Made by a program: the position numbers and the translations under genes. From Verrucomicrobiota bacterium (GTDB lineage: Bacteria; Chlamydiota; Chlamydiia; Chlamydiales; SM23-39), in assembly GCA_018968815.1 (NCBI GenBank), contig JAGWZL010000010.1:1-59769 (forward strand): 59,769 nt of DNA, read 5' to 3'. Shown one piece after another: positions 17,829 through 27,416 of this stretch; positions within the stretch are counted from its first letter, which is position 1, and each line of letters starts with the position of its first letter. Under the pieces are notes generated by a model. It saw only the letters and a program-made list of their open reading frames with translations. It searched no databases and was not told the DNA's origin.

Positions 17829-18936
17829 CGCCATTGTCCATGACTGGCTGATTTCGGGGATCGGGGGTGGAGAAAAGGTGTTGGAGGCGATCCACCGTCT
17901 CTTTCCGTCCAAGATTCATACCCTTGTGAAAAGTGCAAAGGGACTCAAAGGGACCTATTTTGAACATTTGGAGATCGATGCCTCATTCATCCAAAAATTT
18001 CCCAGGGCCGAAAAGCATTATCAGAGTTATTTGCCCTTTTTCCCGTTGGCCATCGAGCGTTTTGATTTCACCTCGTATGATTTGGTCATCTCTTCTTCGC
18101 ATTGCGCAGCCAAAGGGGTGATCACGGGTCCCGATCAAGTGCACATTTGTTATTGCCATACGCCCATGCGCTATGCTTGGGACTTGACGCATGAATACTT
18201 GAGGCAGTCCAAGCTCGATCGCGGCGTGCGGGGCCTCTTGGCGAAACTCATCTTGCACTATTTGCGGGGATGGGATGCTCACTCTGCGCACCGAGTCGAT
18301 CATTTCATCGCCAATTCTCGCTATATCGCGAAACGGATCCAAAAGTGTTACGGCAGACAGGCTGAAGTGATTTATCCTCCTGTCAATGTGCACTTATTTG
18401 AAGAACAACATAAAAAAGACAATTACTATCTCACCGCATCGAGACTCGTTCCCTATAAACGGATCGATCTCATTGTGGAGGCTTTTGCCCGCATGCCCGA
18501 AAAACAACTTGTGGTCATTGGCGATGGCCCCGAATGGCAAAAGATCAAAAACAAAGCGGGGAAAAATATCGAGCTACTCGGGTTTCAACCCGAACATGTG
18601 CTGAAACAGCACCTACACAAGGCGAAAGGGTTTGTGTTTGCGGCTGTTGAAGATTTTGGCATTGCGCCTGTGGAAGCGATGGCGGCCGGCACTCCTGTGA
18701 TTGCGCTCGATAAAGGGGGCGTGAAAGAAACGGTTGTGCATGGACAAACGGGACTGCTCTATCCGGAGCAGTCAGCCTCTTCGATCATCCACGCGGTGCA
18801 AGCGTTTGAAACCATGGAATTCGATGCGCACACATGCCGCAAAAGAGCGGAAGAATTTTCTGTATCTCATTTCAATGAGAAATTTCGTCGTTCTATTTTG
18901 CACTCTATGTCCCGTTCTGGTATATCAGTCACATGA
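17821..18936 (+). CDS. Family 4 glycosyltransferase
   Basis: 371 aa. N-terminal IVHDWLISGIGGGEKVLEAI contains the Gly-rich acceptor-lobe loop. CYCHTPMRYAWDL is typical of GT4 mannosyltransferase-like proteins in polysaccharide clusters, and VFAAVEDFGIAPVEAMAAGTPVIAL carries the E-x7-E motif. The ATG at 17821 follows a strong AGGAGG; the frame runs back to 17659 only inside the preceding gene. Its stop overlaps the manC start in ATGA, so the three genes are co-translated. A role in adding mannose-type sugars is inferred from this coupling. Confidence 0.82.
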   Translation: MRSAIVHDWLISGIGGGEKVLEAIHRLFPSKIHTLVKSAKGLKGTYFEHLEIDASFIQKFPRAEKHYQSYLPFFPLAIERFDFTSYDLVISSSHCAAKGVITGPDQVHICYCHTPMRYAWDLTHEYLRQSKLDRGVRGLLAKLILHYLRGWDAHSAHRVDHFIANSRYIAKRIQKCYGRQAEVIYPPVNVHLFEEQHKKDNYYLTASRLVPYKRIDLIVEAFARMPEKQLVVIGDGPEWQKIKNKAGKNIELLGFQPEHVLKQHLHKAKGFVFAAVEDFGIAPVEAMAAGTPVIALDKGGVKETVVHGQTGLLYPEQSASSIIHAVQAFETMEFDAHTCRKRAEEFSVSHFNEKFRRSILHSMSRSGISVT

Positions 18937-19937
18937 AAGTGATCGTTCTTGCAGGAGGCGGAGGAACGCGCCTTTGGCCTTTATCGAAGGAAGATTTTCC
19001 GAAACAGTTTTTAAATTTTGGGGCAGGACACTCGTTGCTGCAGCAGACAGTCGCTCGCTTTCAAAAAGCCCCCTTTGTGAGCGAGATCCTGGTGGCCACA
19101 AATGCATTGCACCAGGCCCTCGTGCAAGAGCAGCTCAGCAAAATGGGAGCCCAATGCTCCATTCTGATCGAGCCGCATAGGCGCAACACCGCTCCCGCCA
19201 TCGCGTTGGCTGTCCAACAATTGGGGACAGATCCCCAAGAACCCCTCCTTGTGGTGCCGTCCGATCACTTGATTGAACCTGAAGAGATTTTCTTAAACGC
19301 ATTGGAACAATTGCATCCGCAAGACAAAATTGTCACGTTTGGCATTCGCCCGACTAAGCCAGAGACGGGATATGGGTATATCGAAATGGGGAAAAAACGG
19401 GATTCTCTCACCTATTTTGTGAAAAGGTTTGTCGAAAAGCCCGATTTAAAGACGGCCAAACAATATGTGGGCCACTCGCACTTCTTTTGGAACTCGGGGA
19501 TGTTTTTATTGACAGCCGAAACATTTTGGACCCAATTGAAGAGGCACGCCGAAGACATATGGACCCATTTTCAACGCAAAGATGCGGTAGAAGCGTTTTC
19601 TGAACTGCCCGATCGATCGATCGATTATGCGATTATGGAAAAATCACAGGATGTGCTCGTGTGTCCGCTGGCCATGACCTGGTCTGATGTGGGCTCATGG
19701 GATAGCGTCTATGATGTCCTGGCTAAGGATGCTCATCAAAACGTAAAAATTGGCAGTGTCATTGCCATCGACACGACGAATAGTTTAATCATTGGAGGCA
19801 AGAGGATCATCTCCACCATCGGTTTGGATGATTTGCTCATTATCGAAACAGAGGAAGCGGTGCTCATCAGCAGAAAGGGCGAGTCTCAAAAAGTCAAAGC
19901 CCTATTGCAGCAGCTCAAAGCAGGCAGCGCAAAATAG
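18933..19937 (+). CDS. manC: Mannose-1-phosphate guanylyltransferase
   Basis: 334 aa. The nucleotidyltransferase signature GGGGTRLWPLS is near the N-terminus, followed by DHLI (metal site region), FVEKPD, and FWNSGMFL. The protein stops after the nucleotidyltransferase and short beta-helix part: the phosphomannose isomerase domain of the bifunctional form is absent, so this is the short type. It makes GDP-mannose from mannose-1-phosphate and GTP. It would provide the substrate for the GDP-mannose-type enzymes of operon A and for the two GT4 enzymes encoded just upstream. Confidence 0.9.
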   Translation: MKVIVLAGGGGTRLWPLSKEDFPKQFLNFGAGHSLLQQTVARFQKAPFVSEILVATNALHQALVQEQLSKMGAQCSILIEPHRRNTAPAIALAVQQLGTDPQEPLLVVPSDHLIEPEEIFLNALEQLHPQDKIVTFGIRPTKPETGYGYIEMGKKRDSLTYFVKRFVEKPDLKTAKQYVGHSHFFWNSGMFLLTAETFWTQLKRHAEDIWTHFQRKDAVEAFSELPDRSIDYAIMEKSQDVLVCPLAMTWSDVGSWDSVYDVLAKDAHQNVKIGSVIAIDTTNSLIIGGKRIISTIGLDDLLIIETEEAVLISRKGESQKVKALLQQLKAGSAK

Positions 19938-19962
19938 GGGGGCCGAATGGCTTCGGCCGCCC
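19937..19962. terminator. Stem-loop after manC
   Basis: The stem GGCCGAA/TTCGGCC (19941-19958) with a 4-base loop is flanked by GGG and CCC that can extend it. It begins at the last base of manC and lies between convergent genes. A U-run is lacking, so efficiency is uncertain. Confidence 0.45.
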
Positions 19963-19987
19963 TTGGATAGGTTCTTGAACGGGATCC

Positions 19988-20380
19988 TTACTGGATTCCG
20001 AACCATCCGCCAGTGTCCCCACCGATCCACATTTCGCCCTTCATATCTGGAAAATATTGTTCGCAGATTTTCAGGATCTCAGGATCGTGGTTAATGTTGT
20101 CGTCGCTATTATATCCAGCCGGAATGAAATATCTCCCTTCGTAGTGTCCAGGCACTCTGACTTGACCCACGACGTAAATACCGCCTCCCACTCCGTACAC
20201 CCCTTTCTCGGCGTTACCGGTATAAATCGCTACGTATCCCCCATTTTTCCCTTTGTAATGGTTGATCGTAGGCAGTGTTTTTTCTTCTAAACCAATACCT
20301 GGGTGGTTGACGACTACACCGCGGCCAGCATAAACATGGAAGTCTGCTGGCAGCAATTGATCTGTATTAATTCTAGGCAT
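19988..20380 (-). CDS. Unrecognised 130-aa protein
   Basis: I do not recognise this protein. It is soluble-looking, without signal peptide or membrane segment, and rich in Gly, Tyr and aromatic residues, with VGGGIYVVGQVRVPGHY in the middle and GGDTGGWFGIQ at the C-terminus. The start at 20380 follows AAAGGAGA, a strong ribosome site, so the upstream frame to 20413 is not used. The leader holds a perfect 9-bp inverted repeat (20402-20422). It is monocistronic, convergent with manC. Its A+T-rich upstream region contrasts with its neighbours. Confidence 0.65.
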   Translation of the reverse strand: MPRINTDQLLPADFHVYAGRGVVVNHPGIGLEEKTLPTINHYKGKNGGYVAIYTGNAEKGVYGVGGGIYVVGQVRVPGHYEGRYFIPAGYNSDDNINHDPEILKICEQYFPDMKGEMWIGGDTGGWFGIQ

Positions 20381-20401
20381 CTTAATTATCTCCTTTGTTT
20401 G

Positions 20402-20422
20402 GTTACAACACATTGTTGTAAC
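20402..20422. promoter_or_regulatory. Perfect inverted repeat in the leader of the 130-aa gene
   Basis: GTTACAACA-CAT-TGTTGTAAC, 22 bases before the start codon. It could be a repressor site or a leader hairpin. A TATACT -10-like hexamer reads on the minus strand just upstream (about 20430-20436). Confidence 0.4.
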
Positions 20423-20438
20423 TATCGGGAAGTATAAT

Positions 20439-20462
20439 TTATTGCGTGTTATTACGCAATAA
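20439..20462. terminator. Inverted repeat downstream of glpD
   Basis: TTATTGCG and CGCAATAA arms with an 8-base spacer, 15 bases past the glpD stop. It may terminate glpD transcription or act as an operator for the next gene. Confidence 0.3.
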
Positions 20463-20476
20463 TACTTAATTATTGT

Positions 20477-21958
20477 TTATGCGCAATAATTTTTTGCTAT
20501 GTTTAAGAATTTTGTTATTTCCGCTTTAGCCCAGTCGGTCGTTTGCTTTCGTTCTTGAGCGAGCAGTTGGGCGACGATGGGGGCCACCTCTATGGAGGCC
20601 TTGGCTTCTAGGAAGAGGGCTCGGGTTCTTCTGGCCAGCACATCTTCTAAGGTGCGGGCCATTTCTGAGTGGACTGCAACCGCGATATGAGCGGCTGTGA
20701 TCGCGAGTCGTGGGTGTAAAGCGGCTTCCCCGGCGCCGATGGGTCCTGGATCGTGCAAGGGAAGATTTTCTGTGATACAAGGAGTTTCTTTAAGGTGGCC
20801 GACGAGAATGGCTTTATTGACGGCGTCTTCGGCCATTTTGCGATAGGTGGTCCACTTGCCGCCTGCGATGGTGATGAGTCCCGAATCAGAGACGAGAATG
20901 ACATGATCGCGTGAAAGGGCTGCGGTTTTGGCATCGTGGCCTGCGCGCACAAGAGGTCGTAAGCCTGCGAAGACGCTTAAAATATCGCTGCGCGCGGGAT
21001 GTTTGGTCAAATACCTTTTGGCGTGGGTGAGTAAGAATTCAATTTCTTGTTCCATGGGTTTGGGTTCAAGAACCGCTTTTTCAACGGGCGTATCGGTGGT
21101 TCCCACCAAGACATGCCGATGCCATGGGACGAAAAAGAGCACTCTTCCATCATCTGTATGAGGAATCATGATAGCTGTATCGGAGGCTAAAAAAGAGCGA
21201 TCGAGCACGAGGTGGATGCCTTGGCTTGGTTCGATGATGGCCGAATCTGTTTGTCCATCCATTTTACGCAAACCATCGGAAAAAATACCTGTCGCATTGA
21301 TGACGACTTTGGCGTGGAGTTCTAATTCTTGCTGCGTCTCTTCATCGCGTGCGATCACCCCTTTGACAAGAGGGCCTTCTTTGATCAGACGAATCACAGA
21401 GCAATAATTCATCAGACAGCCGCCATGATGGGCTGCGGTTTGCGCCAGTGTAATCGCAAGTCGCGCATCGTCGAATTGCCCATCGTAATAGATGGTTCCG
21501 CCGCGCAAATCTTTCGGCTCGATGGTGGGCAGTTGTTGGAGCACTTCATCGCGCGATAGATGCCTCGATTTTTCAATCCCCAATTTGCCGGCGAGCATGT
21601 CATAGACTTTGAGTCCAACTCCATAGAAAGGGCCTTCCCACCAGTGATAGCTGGGCACTAAAAAGGGGAGATGGCTGACGAGGTGGGGAGCATTTTGGCA
21701 AAGTAGGCCGCGCTCTTTGAGGGCTTCGATGACCAGGCTCACATTGCCTTGTTTTAAGTAACGAACGCCTCCGTGGACCAATTTTGTGCTGCGGCTGGAA
21801 GTGGCTTTCGCAAAGTCGCTTTGTTCCACAAGCGCTGTCGACAAACCTCTGGATGCGGCATCCACCGCAATGCCAAGTCCTGTGGCTCCGCCGCCTACGA
21901 CGAGGATATCCCATTCCTTGGTTGTTTGTAGAGTGCGCAACATGAGGTCTCGATTCAT
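20477..21958 (-). CDS. glpD: Glycerol-3-phosphate dehydrogenase, FAD-dependent
   Basis: 493 aa. The FAD-binding [17 protein letters not shown] lies near the N-terminus, and [20 protein letters not shown] and [14 protein letters not shown] are characteristic GlpD motifs. It oxidises glycerol-3-phosphate to dihydroxyacetone phosphate at the membrane, passing electrons to quinone. The ATG at 21958 overlaps the glpK stop in ATGA; the longer frame to 22054 lies inside glpK. With glpK and glpF it forms a complete glycerol uptake and oxidation route. Confidence 0.92.
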   Translation of the reverse strand: MNRDLMLRTLQTTKEWDILVVGGGATGLGIAVDAASRGLSTALVEQSDFAKATSSRSTKLVHGGVRYLKQGNVSLVIEALKERGLLCQNAPHLVSHLPFLVPSYHWWEGPFYGVGLKVYDMLAGKLGIEKSRHLSRDEVLQQLPTIEPKDLRGGTIYYDGQFDDARLAITLAQTAAHHGGCLMNYCSVIRLIKEGPLVKGVIARDEETQQELELHAKVVINATGIFSDGLRKMDGQTDSAIIEPSQGIHLVLDRSFLASDTAIMIPHTDDGRVLFFVPWHRHVLVGTTDTPVEKAVLEPKPMEQEIEFLLTHAKRYLTKHPARSDILSVFAGLRPLVRAGHDAKTAALSRDHVILVSDSGLITIAGGKWTTYRKMAEDAVNKAILVGHLKETPCITENLPLHDPGPIGAGEAALHPRLAITAAHIAVAVHSEMARTLEDVLARRTRALFLEAKASIEVAPIVAQLLAQERKQTTDWAKAEITKFLNIAKNYCA

Positions 21959-23421
21959 CGGGCCCAATCTTTGGCTCGCTCGACGGCTCGATGCCATTGC
22001 GAAATCGTTTTCGGGTTCTGTTTTTGAGGAGTGAATTTTCGATCCAACTTCCAAGTTTTGAACACATCTTCGGGTTGATGCCAGACGCCCACTGCAAGAC
22101 CTGCTAGAAAAGCAGCGCCCAAAGCGGTCAGTTCTCGGTTTTTAGGCCGGAGAACCGGCTTTTTCATCAAATTCGACTGCATTTGCATGAGTAGATCGCT
22201 GACCACCACGCCGCCATCTACGTGGAGCTCGGAGACTTGCATGCCTGCTGTTTTTTGCATGGCTTGTAAGATATCGGCTGCTTGAAAAGCGATGCTTTCG
22301 AGAGCGGCGCGTGCGATATGCGCATTGGTGGTTCCCCTGGAAATGCCCAAAATCGTCCCTCTCGCATTGGGGTCCCAGTAAGGAGCGCCAAGACCTGTAA
22401 AAGCGGGGACAAAGTATACGCCTCCTGTGTCGGGAACGGAGGCTGCCAACGTATCGACATCGGAACTTTGGTGGATGATTTTTAATGAGTCGCGGAGCCA
22501 CTGAATGGCGGCGCCCGCAATGAAAATGCTTCCTTCGAGCGCATATTCCACCTTGCCTTTGATCGAAAGGGCGATCGTTGTGAGCAGCCGCTCTTTCGAT
22601 GTGACCATTTTGTTTCCGATGTTCATCAACAGGAAACATCCTGTGCCGTAGGTGGCTTTTACATGGCCCGGTTTAAAACAACCCTGTCCGATGAGCGCCG
22701 CTTGTTGATCGCCTGCGATCCCTGCGATTTTGATCGGCGCGCCAAACAGATGGGTTGTGCCATATACTTCAGAGCAACTTTTGACTTCAGGCAAAATGGA
22801 TGCAGGGATTTTCAACAATTTGAGCAACTGTGCGTCCCACTTGCCTGTTTTGATATTGTAAAGCAGTGTGCGGCTTGCGTTGGTGGCATCGGTGATGTGG
22901 AGTTTGCCTTGGGTGAGTTTCCAAACGAGCCAGCTGTCGACTGTGCCAAATGCGAGCGCTCCATCGGCTGCGAGCTCTCGCGCTCCTTTGACATGATCGA
23001 GGAGCCATCGGATCTTGGTGCCAGAGAAATAGGGATCTAACAGCAATCCCGTTTTTTTTCGAAACAGGGGCTCAAATTTTTTCAACTTTTGGCAAAGGGG
23101 AGCTGTTCTTCGGTCTTGCCAGACCAGCGCCCGGTAAATGGGTTTGCCTGTTTTGCGATTCCAAAGAATGGTGGTTTCTCGTTGGTTGGTAATTCCGATT
23201 CCCGCAACATCTTCAGCTTTGACTTTGGCTTTTTTCAGCGCCTCTGTGGCGACCGAAAACTGACTTTCCCAAATTTCTTCAGGGTCGTGCTCCACATATC
23301 CGGGCTGTGGGAAATGTTGCGTGAACTCTTTTTGCTCTAAAGCGAGAACATTGCCTTCAGCATCAAACACAATCGAGCGAGAAGAGGTGGTCCCCTGATC
23401 TAAAGCGAGTAACACTTTCAT
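21955..23421 (-). CDS. glpK: Glycerol kinase
   Basis: 488 aa, a typical FGGY kinase length. [17 protein letters not shown] gives the phosphate-1 loop, [11 protein letters not shown] and GITNQRET the glycerol site, and [12 protein letters not shown] and the C-terminal [15 protein letters not shown] the remaining FGGY motifs. It phosphorylates incoming glycerol with ATP. The ATG at 23421 (after GAGGAT) is preferred over 23439. It is divergent from glpF across 49 bases and drives glpD downstream. Confidence 0.94.
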   Translation of the reverse strand: MKVLLALDQGTTSSRSIVFDAEGNVLALEQKEFTQHFPQPGYVEHDPEEIWESQFSVATEALKKAKVKAEDVAGIGITNQRETTILWNRKTGKPIYRALVWQDRRTAPLCQKLKKFEPLFRKKTGLLLDPYFSGTKIRWLLDHVKGARELAADGALAFGTVDSWLVWKLTQGKLHITDATNASRTLLYNIKTGKWDAQLLKLLKIPASILPEVKSCSEVYGTTHLFGAPIKIAGIAGDQQAALIGQGCFKPGHVKATYGTGCFLLMNIGNKMVTSKERLLTTIALSIKGKVEYALEGSIFIAGAAIQWLRDSLKIIHQSSDVDTLAASVPDTGGVYFVPAFTGLGAPYWDPNARGTILGISRGTTNAHIARAALESIAFQAADILQAMQKTAGMQVSELHVDGGVVVSDLLMQMQSNLMKKPVLRPKNRELTALGAAFLAGLAVGVWHQPEDVFKTWKLDRKFTPQKQNPKTISQWHRAVERAKDWAR

Positions 23422-23451
23422 ACTATCCTCATATTGCAAACTTTCTCAAAA

Positions 23452-23468
23452 ATCAAGTATACATTGAT
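23452..23468. promoter_or_regulatory. Inverted repeat in the glpK/glpF intergenic region
   Basis: ATCAA and TTGAT arms separated by seven bases, ending two bases before the glpF start codon. It is a candidate operator for both divergent genes, but short. Confidence 0.25.
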
Positions 23469-23470
23469 AT

Positions 23471-24196
23471 ATGACTATTTTTGTTGCTGAACTGCTCGGG
23501 ACGATGCTCCTCATTCTTTTGGGTAACGGTGTGGTTGCGAACGCGCTTCTCTCTCAATCCAAAGGGGAAAAGGGGGGATGGATTGTCATCACTGCCGGTT
23601 GGGGATTTGCGGTGGCCATCGCTGTGTATGCCATCGGTTGGGTGAGTGGCGGACACGTCAACCCAGCTGTTACTTTCGCATTTGCTCTCCTCGGCCGCAC
23701 TCCTTGGGCTCTTGTGCCCTACTATCTCGCAGGGCAAATGGTGGGAGCCATGTTCGGCTCTGCTTTCGTGTGGCTGTCCTATTTTTCTCACTGGCGGGCG
23801 ACGCACGATCCCACTTTGAAATTACTCTGTTTTTGCACGAGACCGGCAATCCGCGCGCCCGTTTGGAATTTAATCACCGAAATCATTGCCACGGCTGCCC
23901 TGCTTGTAGGCATTTTATGCATTCTCAACGTGCATAATGAAGTGGCGACAGGGATTGTTCCTTATATGATCGGGATTTTGATTTTCAGTATTGGATTATC
24001 ACTTGGCGGTCCAACTGGATTTGCCATCAACCCAGCGCGCGATTTAGGTCCCAGGCTGATGCACGCCTGGCTGCCCATTGCCGGGAAAGGCGCCTCAGAC
24101 TGGGGTTATGCTTGGATCCCCATCATCGGCCCTCTAATAGGAGGAGCGTTGGGGGCATTCCTTTATCAATGGGCGATTCTCCCGCTCAGGGCTTAG
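23471..24196 (+). CDS. glpF: MIP-family glycerol facilitator / aquaglyceroporin
   Basis: 241 aa with six predicted membrane helices. The two half-helices carry HVNPAVTF and FAINPARDLGPR; the Asp after the second NPA-R is a mark of glycerol facilitators rather than water-selective aquaporins. It sits in the inner membrane and admits glycerol for GlpK. The N-terminus (FVAELLGTMLLILLGNGVVAN) matches the family start, so the ATG is right, yet no Shine-Dalgarno sequence lies in front of it. Confidence 0.9.
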   Translation: MTIFVAELLGTMLLILLGNGVVANALLSQSKGEKGGWIVITAGWGFAVAIAVYAIGWVSGGHVNPAVTFAFALLGRTPWALVPYYLAGQMVGAMFGSAFVWLSYFSHWRATHDPTLKLLCFCTRPAIRAPVWNLITEIIATAALLVGILCILNVHNEVATGIVPYMIGILIFSIGLSLGGPTGFAINPARDLGPRLMHAWLPIAGKGASDWGYAWIPIIGPLIGGALGAFLYQWAILPLRA

Positions 24197-24337
24197 AGGG
24201 TGTCTATGCCTCACGGTATGTTTGTTTTTGCAACAGATTGATAATCAACAAGTTGCGTTTTATATTTAAAAAATAAAGTGATATTTATTCTAAATTAGGT
24301 TATAATTATAACAAAATTTAACTAATTTGTTGTTTTT

Positions 24338-25153
24338 ATGACTTCTAATATTGCTAGCAATGCCAATGCAGGGTTTCTGGGTGATATGCGTACGCTGATG
24401 ACTATGGCAGCAGGGTCTGTCGCAGGACTCCTTCTTGGAGGGAGTCGCAATTTGCTCGTCCACGGGTCCCCACTAGCGCGAGAGCCCTACTGTGCAGAAG
24501 ACTTTATGTGGTTTCCGGAGATTAACTCATTTAGAGAGGAAGGCATAGGGAAGGGGGTGCGGGACAGATGGATCTGCGTGCTCGCTCCTCTAATGATCTA
24601 TGCAGCGCCTGTGGCGGTATGTACCTTGCGGAATGCAGCTACACAGATCTCCTCTGAAAACCATGTATACGTGATAGCACGGCAGGTCTGTCGACTTGTT
24701 ATGCCATGCATGTATCTCATCGCGCTCGTTATTGGGGGATTTATTCTGAGAAAGAATATCGTTCAGCCTCTTATGGGTCGTTCCGTGGATACTTCGGGTC
24801 ATGTCCTTATTCAAATGGGCTACCACATATATAACATGAAATATCTGCAGGCGCTTGGAAAAACGGGTACGCCTACACAAATCAAAACACTGATGGCAGT
24901 GCATGCATGTTGGGCTGCAACAGATGCCGTCTGGATGTTTAATACATCCGCTTTCTGTCATTCTGTTGCTGATGTTGTAGCAGCCGTGGCATGCACGAGT
25001 GTTGTGTTCGCCGGGGTGGTTGCCTGCGAGTGCTTATGCAAAGCCGTGGTTGGTGGATGCCGAGCCATAGCTAATGAGTGCCGAGCCATAGCTAATGAGT
25101 GCCGAGCCATAGCTGATGAGTGCCGAGCGGTGATGGGAATCAAACTTGCATGA
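24338..25153 (+). CDS. Unrecognised membrane protein with C-terminal CRAIANE repeats
   Basis: 271 aa, family not recognised. Hydrophobic segments lie around residues 27-35, 86-98, 124-142 and 208-230. The C-terminus consists of seven-residue repeats CRAIANE, CRAIANE, CRAIADE and a partial CRAV, encoded by a 21-bp tandem repeat (25058-25127). The 141-base upstream region is A+T-rich and no ribosome site is apparent. Cys is frequent. It could be a lineage-specific inclusion or envelope membrane protein; that is speculation. The ATG is the first in the frame. Confidence 0.55.
   Translation: MTSNIASNANAGFLGDMRTLMTMAAGSVAGLLLGGSRNLLVHGSPLAREPYCAEDFMWFPEINSFREEGIGKGVRDRWICVLAPLMIYAAPVAVCTLRNAATQISSENHVYVIARQVCRLVMPCMYLIALVIGGFILRKNIVQPLMGRSVDTSGHVLIQMGYHIYNMKYLQALGKTGTPTQIKTLMAVHACWAATDAVWMFNTSAFCHSVADVVAAVACTSVVFAGVVACECLCKAVVGGCRAIANECRAIANECRAIADECRAVMGIKLA
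25058..25127 (+). repeat. 21-bp tandem repeat, three copies plus a partial fourth
   Basis: Units 25058-25078, 25079-25099 and 25100-25120 differ by one base; seven matching bases follow. The unit length keeps the reading frame, so copy number can change without breaking the protein. Confidence 0.95.
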
Positions 25154-25163
25154 CACCCTCTGA

Positions 25164-26438
25164 TTAATAGGCTCTGACTCGCTCTCGGTCGGGGTGGTGG
25201 AAGAGGATGACGGCGATGACGGCAACGCCTGTGATCGCTGCTAAAAGCAGAAATGCCCCCTGATAGTTGCCGGTTAAATCGATCAACCTTCCCGTCAAGA
25301 TCGGACCAATGATCCCTCCTAACGAAAGACAGCTCGAGGTGAGGCCTTGCGCGGTTCCCGCTTTCTCTTTCGCCACATCAATATTCACGCTGAAAAATGC
25401 AGGCTGCGGCATCAGGCCGAACCCGAGAGCTAAACTCAAAAAGAGAATGGACGGGCCAAGCGTCGTTGTGAAACTGAGCAACACAAAAAAGATCGCGGCG
25501 AGCAGCTGACTCACCCAAATTAAATGCGATCGCGCGAGCCTTCCGCTGCCCGTTTTGCGATACAGGTAATCCGATAAAATGCCGCCAAACTTGAGAAACA
25601 CCGCTCCCACAAGCCAAGGAATGGTGAGATACCACCCCACGCTCTTGAGATTGAGGTTGTGCTGCGTCAGAAAATAGCCAGGCAGCCAAAGAGTGGCAAA
25701 AAAGAGCATGTAGCCAAATGCAAAATAGGCGATATTATTGGCCAGTAAAGCGGGATGCGTCAGGAGAAAACGCCAGTCAATGGTCGCTTGCTTCCTCTCG
25801 GCATGCATGCGCGAGGGGGTGGCAATCAGCTTCTTTTCGGCGGGAGACACAAATTTGCAATCTTCCGGACGATCCGTAAAACAGTAATACCAAATAAAGG
25901 CCCACACAACGCCTATAGAACTAATGATGAAAAACATCGTCCTCCACCCAAAATCGGCCACGAGATAGGAGGTAATTGGAGCCCCCATCACAGCCGACAG
26001 AGGAATCGCCACCAGCCCCAGCCCCAAAGCAGTCGCCCTCTCTTCCGGAGACAGCCAATTGCTAATCGAGCGAGTAATCGCCGGAAAATGGGGCCCTTCA
26101 GTCACCCCTAAAAGAAACCGGAGCCCAATAAATCCCCAGAACCCCGCAGCAATCCCCAGAAGCGCAACGCACAAAGACCAGGCAATCGCCGCAATCGGCC
26201 ATACGAGCCGAGGCCCCCATCGATCCACAAGCCACCCACCCAAAATGGTCATAAACACATATCCCACCGCAAAAGCCGATAGAATCATCCCAAATTGCGT
26301 GTCGTTAAATCCAAACTCTTGCTTCAGAGGAGCAATGACAAATGAAATGGCAGATCTATCTATAAAATTTATTAACGTAATAAAAAAAATAAGACCCGCA
26401 ATGAACCATCGGTAATTTGTTCTATTTTTTACTGTCAT
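25164..26438 (-). CDS. MFS transporter, anion:cation symporter (ACS) type
   Basis: 424 aa with about 12 membrane helices. FIDRSAISFVIAPLKQEF in helix 1, GWLVDRWGPR in the 2-3 loop and RFLLGVTEGPHFPAITRSISNWL after helix 4 are typical of ACS carriers for hexuronates, glucarate or related organic anions. It is an inner-membrane proton or cation symporter by family. The substrate is unknown. It stands alone, convergent with the membrane-protein gene; the 33 bases beyond its start separate it from the Kdo hydroxylase gene upstream. Confidence 0.8.
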   Translation of the reverse strand: MTVKNRTNYRWFIAGLIFFITLINFIDRSAISFVIAPLKQEFGFNDTQFGMILSAFAVGYVFMTILGGWLVDRWGPRLVWPIAAIAWSLCVALLGIAAGFWGFIGLRFLLGVTEGPHFPAITRSISNWLSPEERATALGLGLVAIPLSAVMGAPITSYLVADFGWRTMFFIISSIGVVWAFIWYYCFTDRPEDCKFVSPAEKKLIATPSRMHAERKQATIDWRFLLTHPALLANNIAYFAFGYMLFFATLWLPGYFLTQHNLNLKSVGWYLTIPWLVGAVFLKFGGILSDYLYRKTGSGRLARSHLIWVSQLLAAIFFVLLSFTTTLGPSILFLSLALGFGLMPQPAFFSVNIDVAKEKAGTAQGLTSSCLSLGGIIGPILTGRLIDLTGNYQGAFLLLAAITGVAVIAVILFHHPDRERVRAY

Positions 26439-26471
26439 GACTCCTCAAATTTATGGGCAATATTACACGAC

Positions 26472-27416
26472 CTAAACCTTTTTGACCATAGCTTGTAGAT
26501 ATTCGGGATCGACCAGGTTCCTTCCCGAAAGCCTTTCCAACACGCACACAGGCGATTTGTCCGGGCAAAGAAGCGCTTTTTGCGGCACAATAAAAGTCTG
26601 CTCCAGCGCATATTGACCCGATAAAGCGGCATGAGATACCTGATCGGTAAACACGGCCCAGCAAGAAAGCGGAGGAAATTCCCAACGGTCCTTATGGCAT
26701 TTTTCTTGGAACTCCCGGTTCTCCTTTAGAAAATTGTGCATTTGCAACATAAAATGATCATAAGGAGAGCGGAGCGCGATTTTGATGCCCGCTTTGTGCA
26801 CGAGCTGCTTGGCTTTACGGAGAGCGCGACTCAGAAGATCGTACCCCGGAGAGGAGGGAATCGGCACTTTTCCAAAAAATTGCTTGGCGAGGGTGGCAAA
26901 ATCGTCAGACGTATTCCACACTCTCGTTTCTTTCGGGTTGATGTTGGTGAAAAATCGCAAAATACGCGAACCGTGCAACGGCCGGGTCGGGAAAGCATCC
27001 ACATGGAGCAAATCGTTCCTCGCTCGCAGCCGCAGATTGCGCCCTTTCTCCTGAAAGGGACGAAAACTCGCATAATCATGCTTCCAATCCTTAGCATAAG
27101 GAGAAAGCAGAACGGATAAAAATGCGGTCACCCGTTTCGAATAATGACTCAAAATTTCTTTGAGCTTGGCGGCAGAGGCAGGATCTTTGGTATCGTGATT
27201 GGTAATCTGATCGATTTGCGGCTTGTAGGCAATGTTTTTGCGCGCTTTAGATCCACCTTGCTTCTGCTGCAGCAAAAAGTCGATCTCCTCTTGAGGAAAC
27301 GGGAAAGGCGGAGCCGCGAAAAAGAGGAGATTGCCGTTTTCTAGCTCTTCGCAGTATTTATATTGATTCTCCGGTTTTGTCCATTCTCCATTTTCTACAA
27401 CGATTTTTTTGGCCAT
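26472..27416 (-). CDS. kdoO: Kdo hydroxylase (Fe(II)/2-oxoglutarate-type Kdo dioxygenase)
   Basis: 314 aa. The protein matches what I know of the Kdo hydroxylase family: an N-terminal LENGNLLFFAAPPFPFPQEE segment and the iron-binding LLHVDAFPTRP (H138, D140). These enzymes convert the outer Kdo of LPS to Ko, adding a 3-hydroxyl. The start at 27416 follows AAGGGG; the frame open to 27452 runs into the upstream gene. It overlaps that gene by 22 bases, so the two are coupled. It fits with KdsB at 35857. Confidence 0.82.
   Translation of the reverse strand: MAKKIVVENGEWTKPENQYKYCEELENGNLLFFAAPPFPFPQEEIDFLLQQKQGGSKARKNIAYKPQIDQITNHDTKDPASAAKLKEILSHYSKRVTAFLSVLLSPYAKDWKHDYASFRPFQEKGRNLRLRARNDLLHVDAFPTRPLHGSRILRFFTNINPKETRVWNTSDDFATLAKQFFGKVPIPSSPGYDLLSRALRKAKQLVHKAGIKIALRSPYDHFMLQMHNFLKENREFQEKCHKDRWEFPPLSCWAVFTDQVSHAALSGQYALEQTFIVPQKALLCPDKSPVCVLERLSGRNLVDPEYLQAMVKKV

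Noticed and set aside
25058-25127. Possible CRISPR array
   Set aside because: The units are contiguous 21-bp coding repeats with no spacers.
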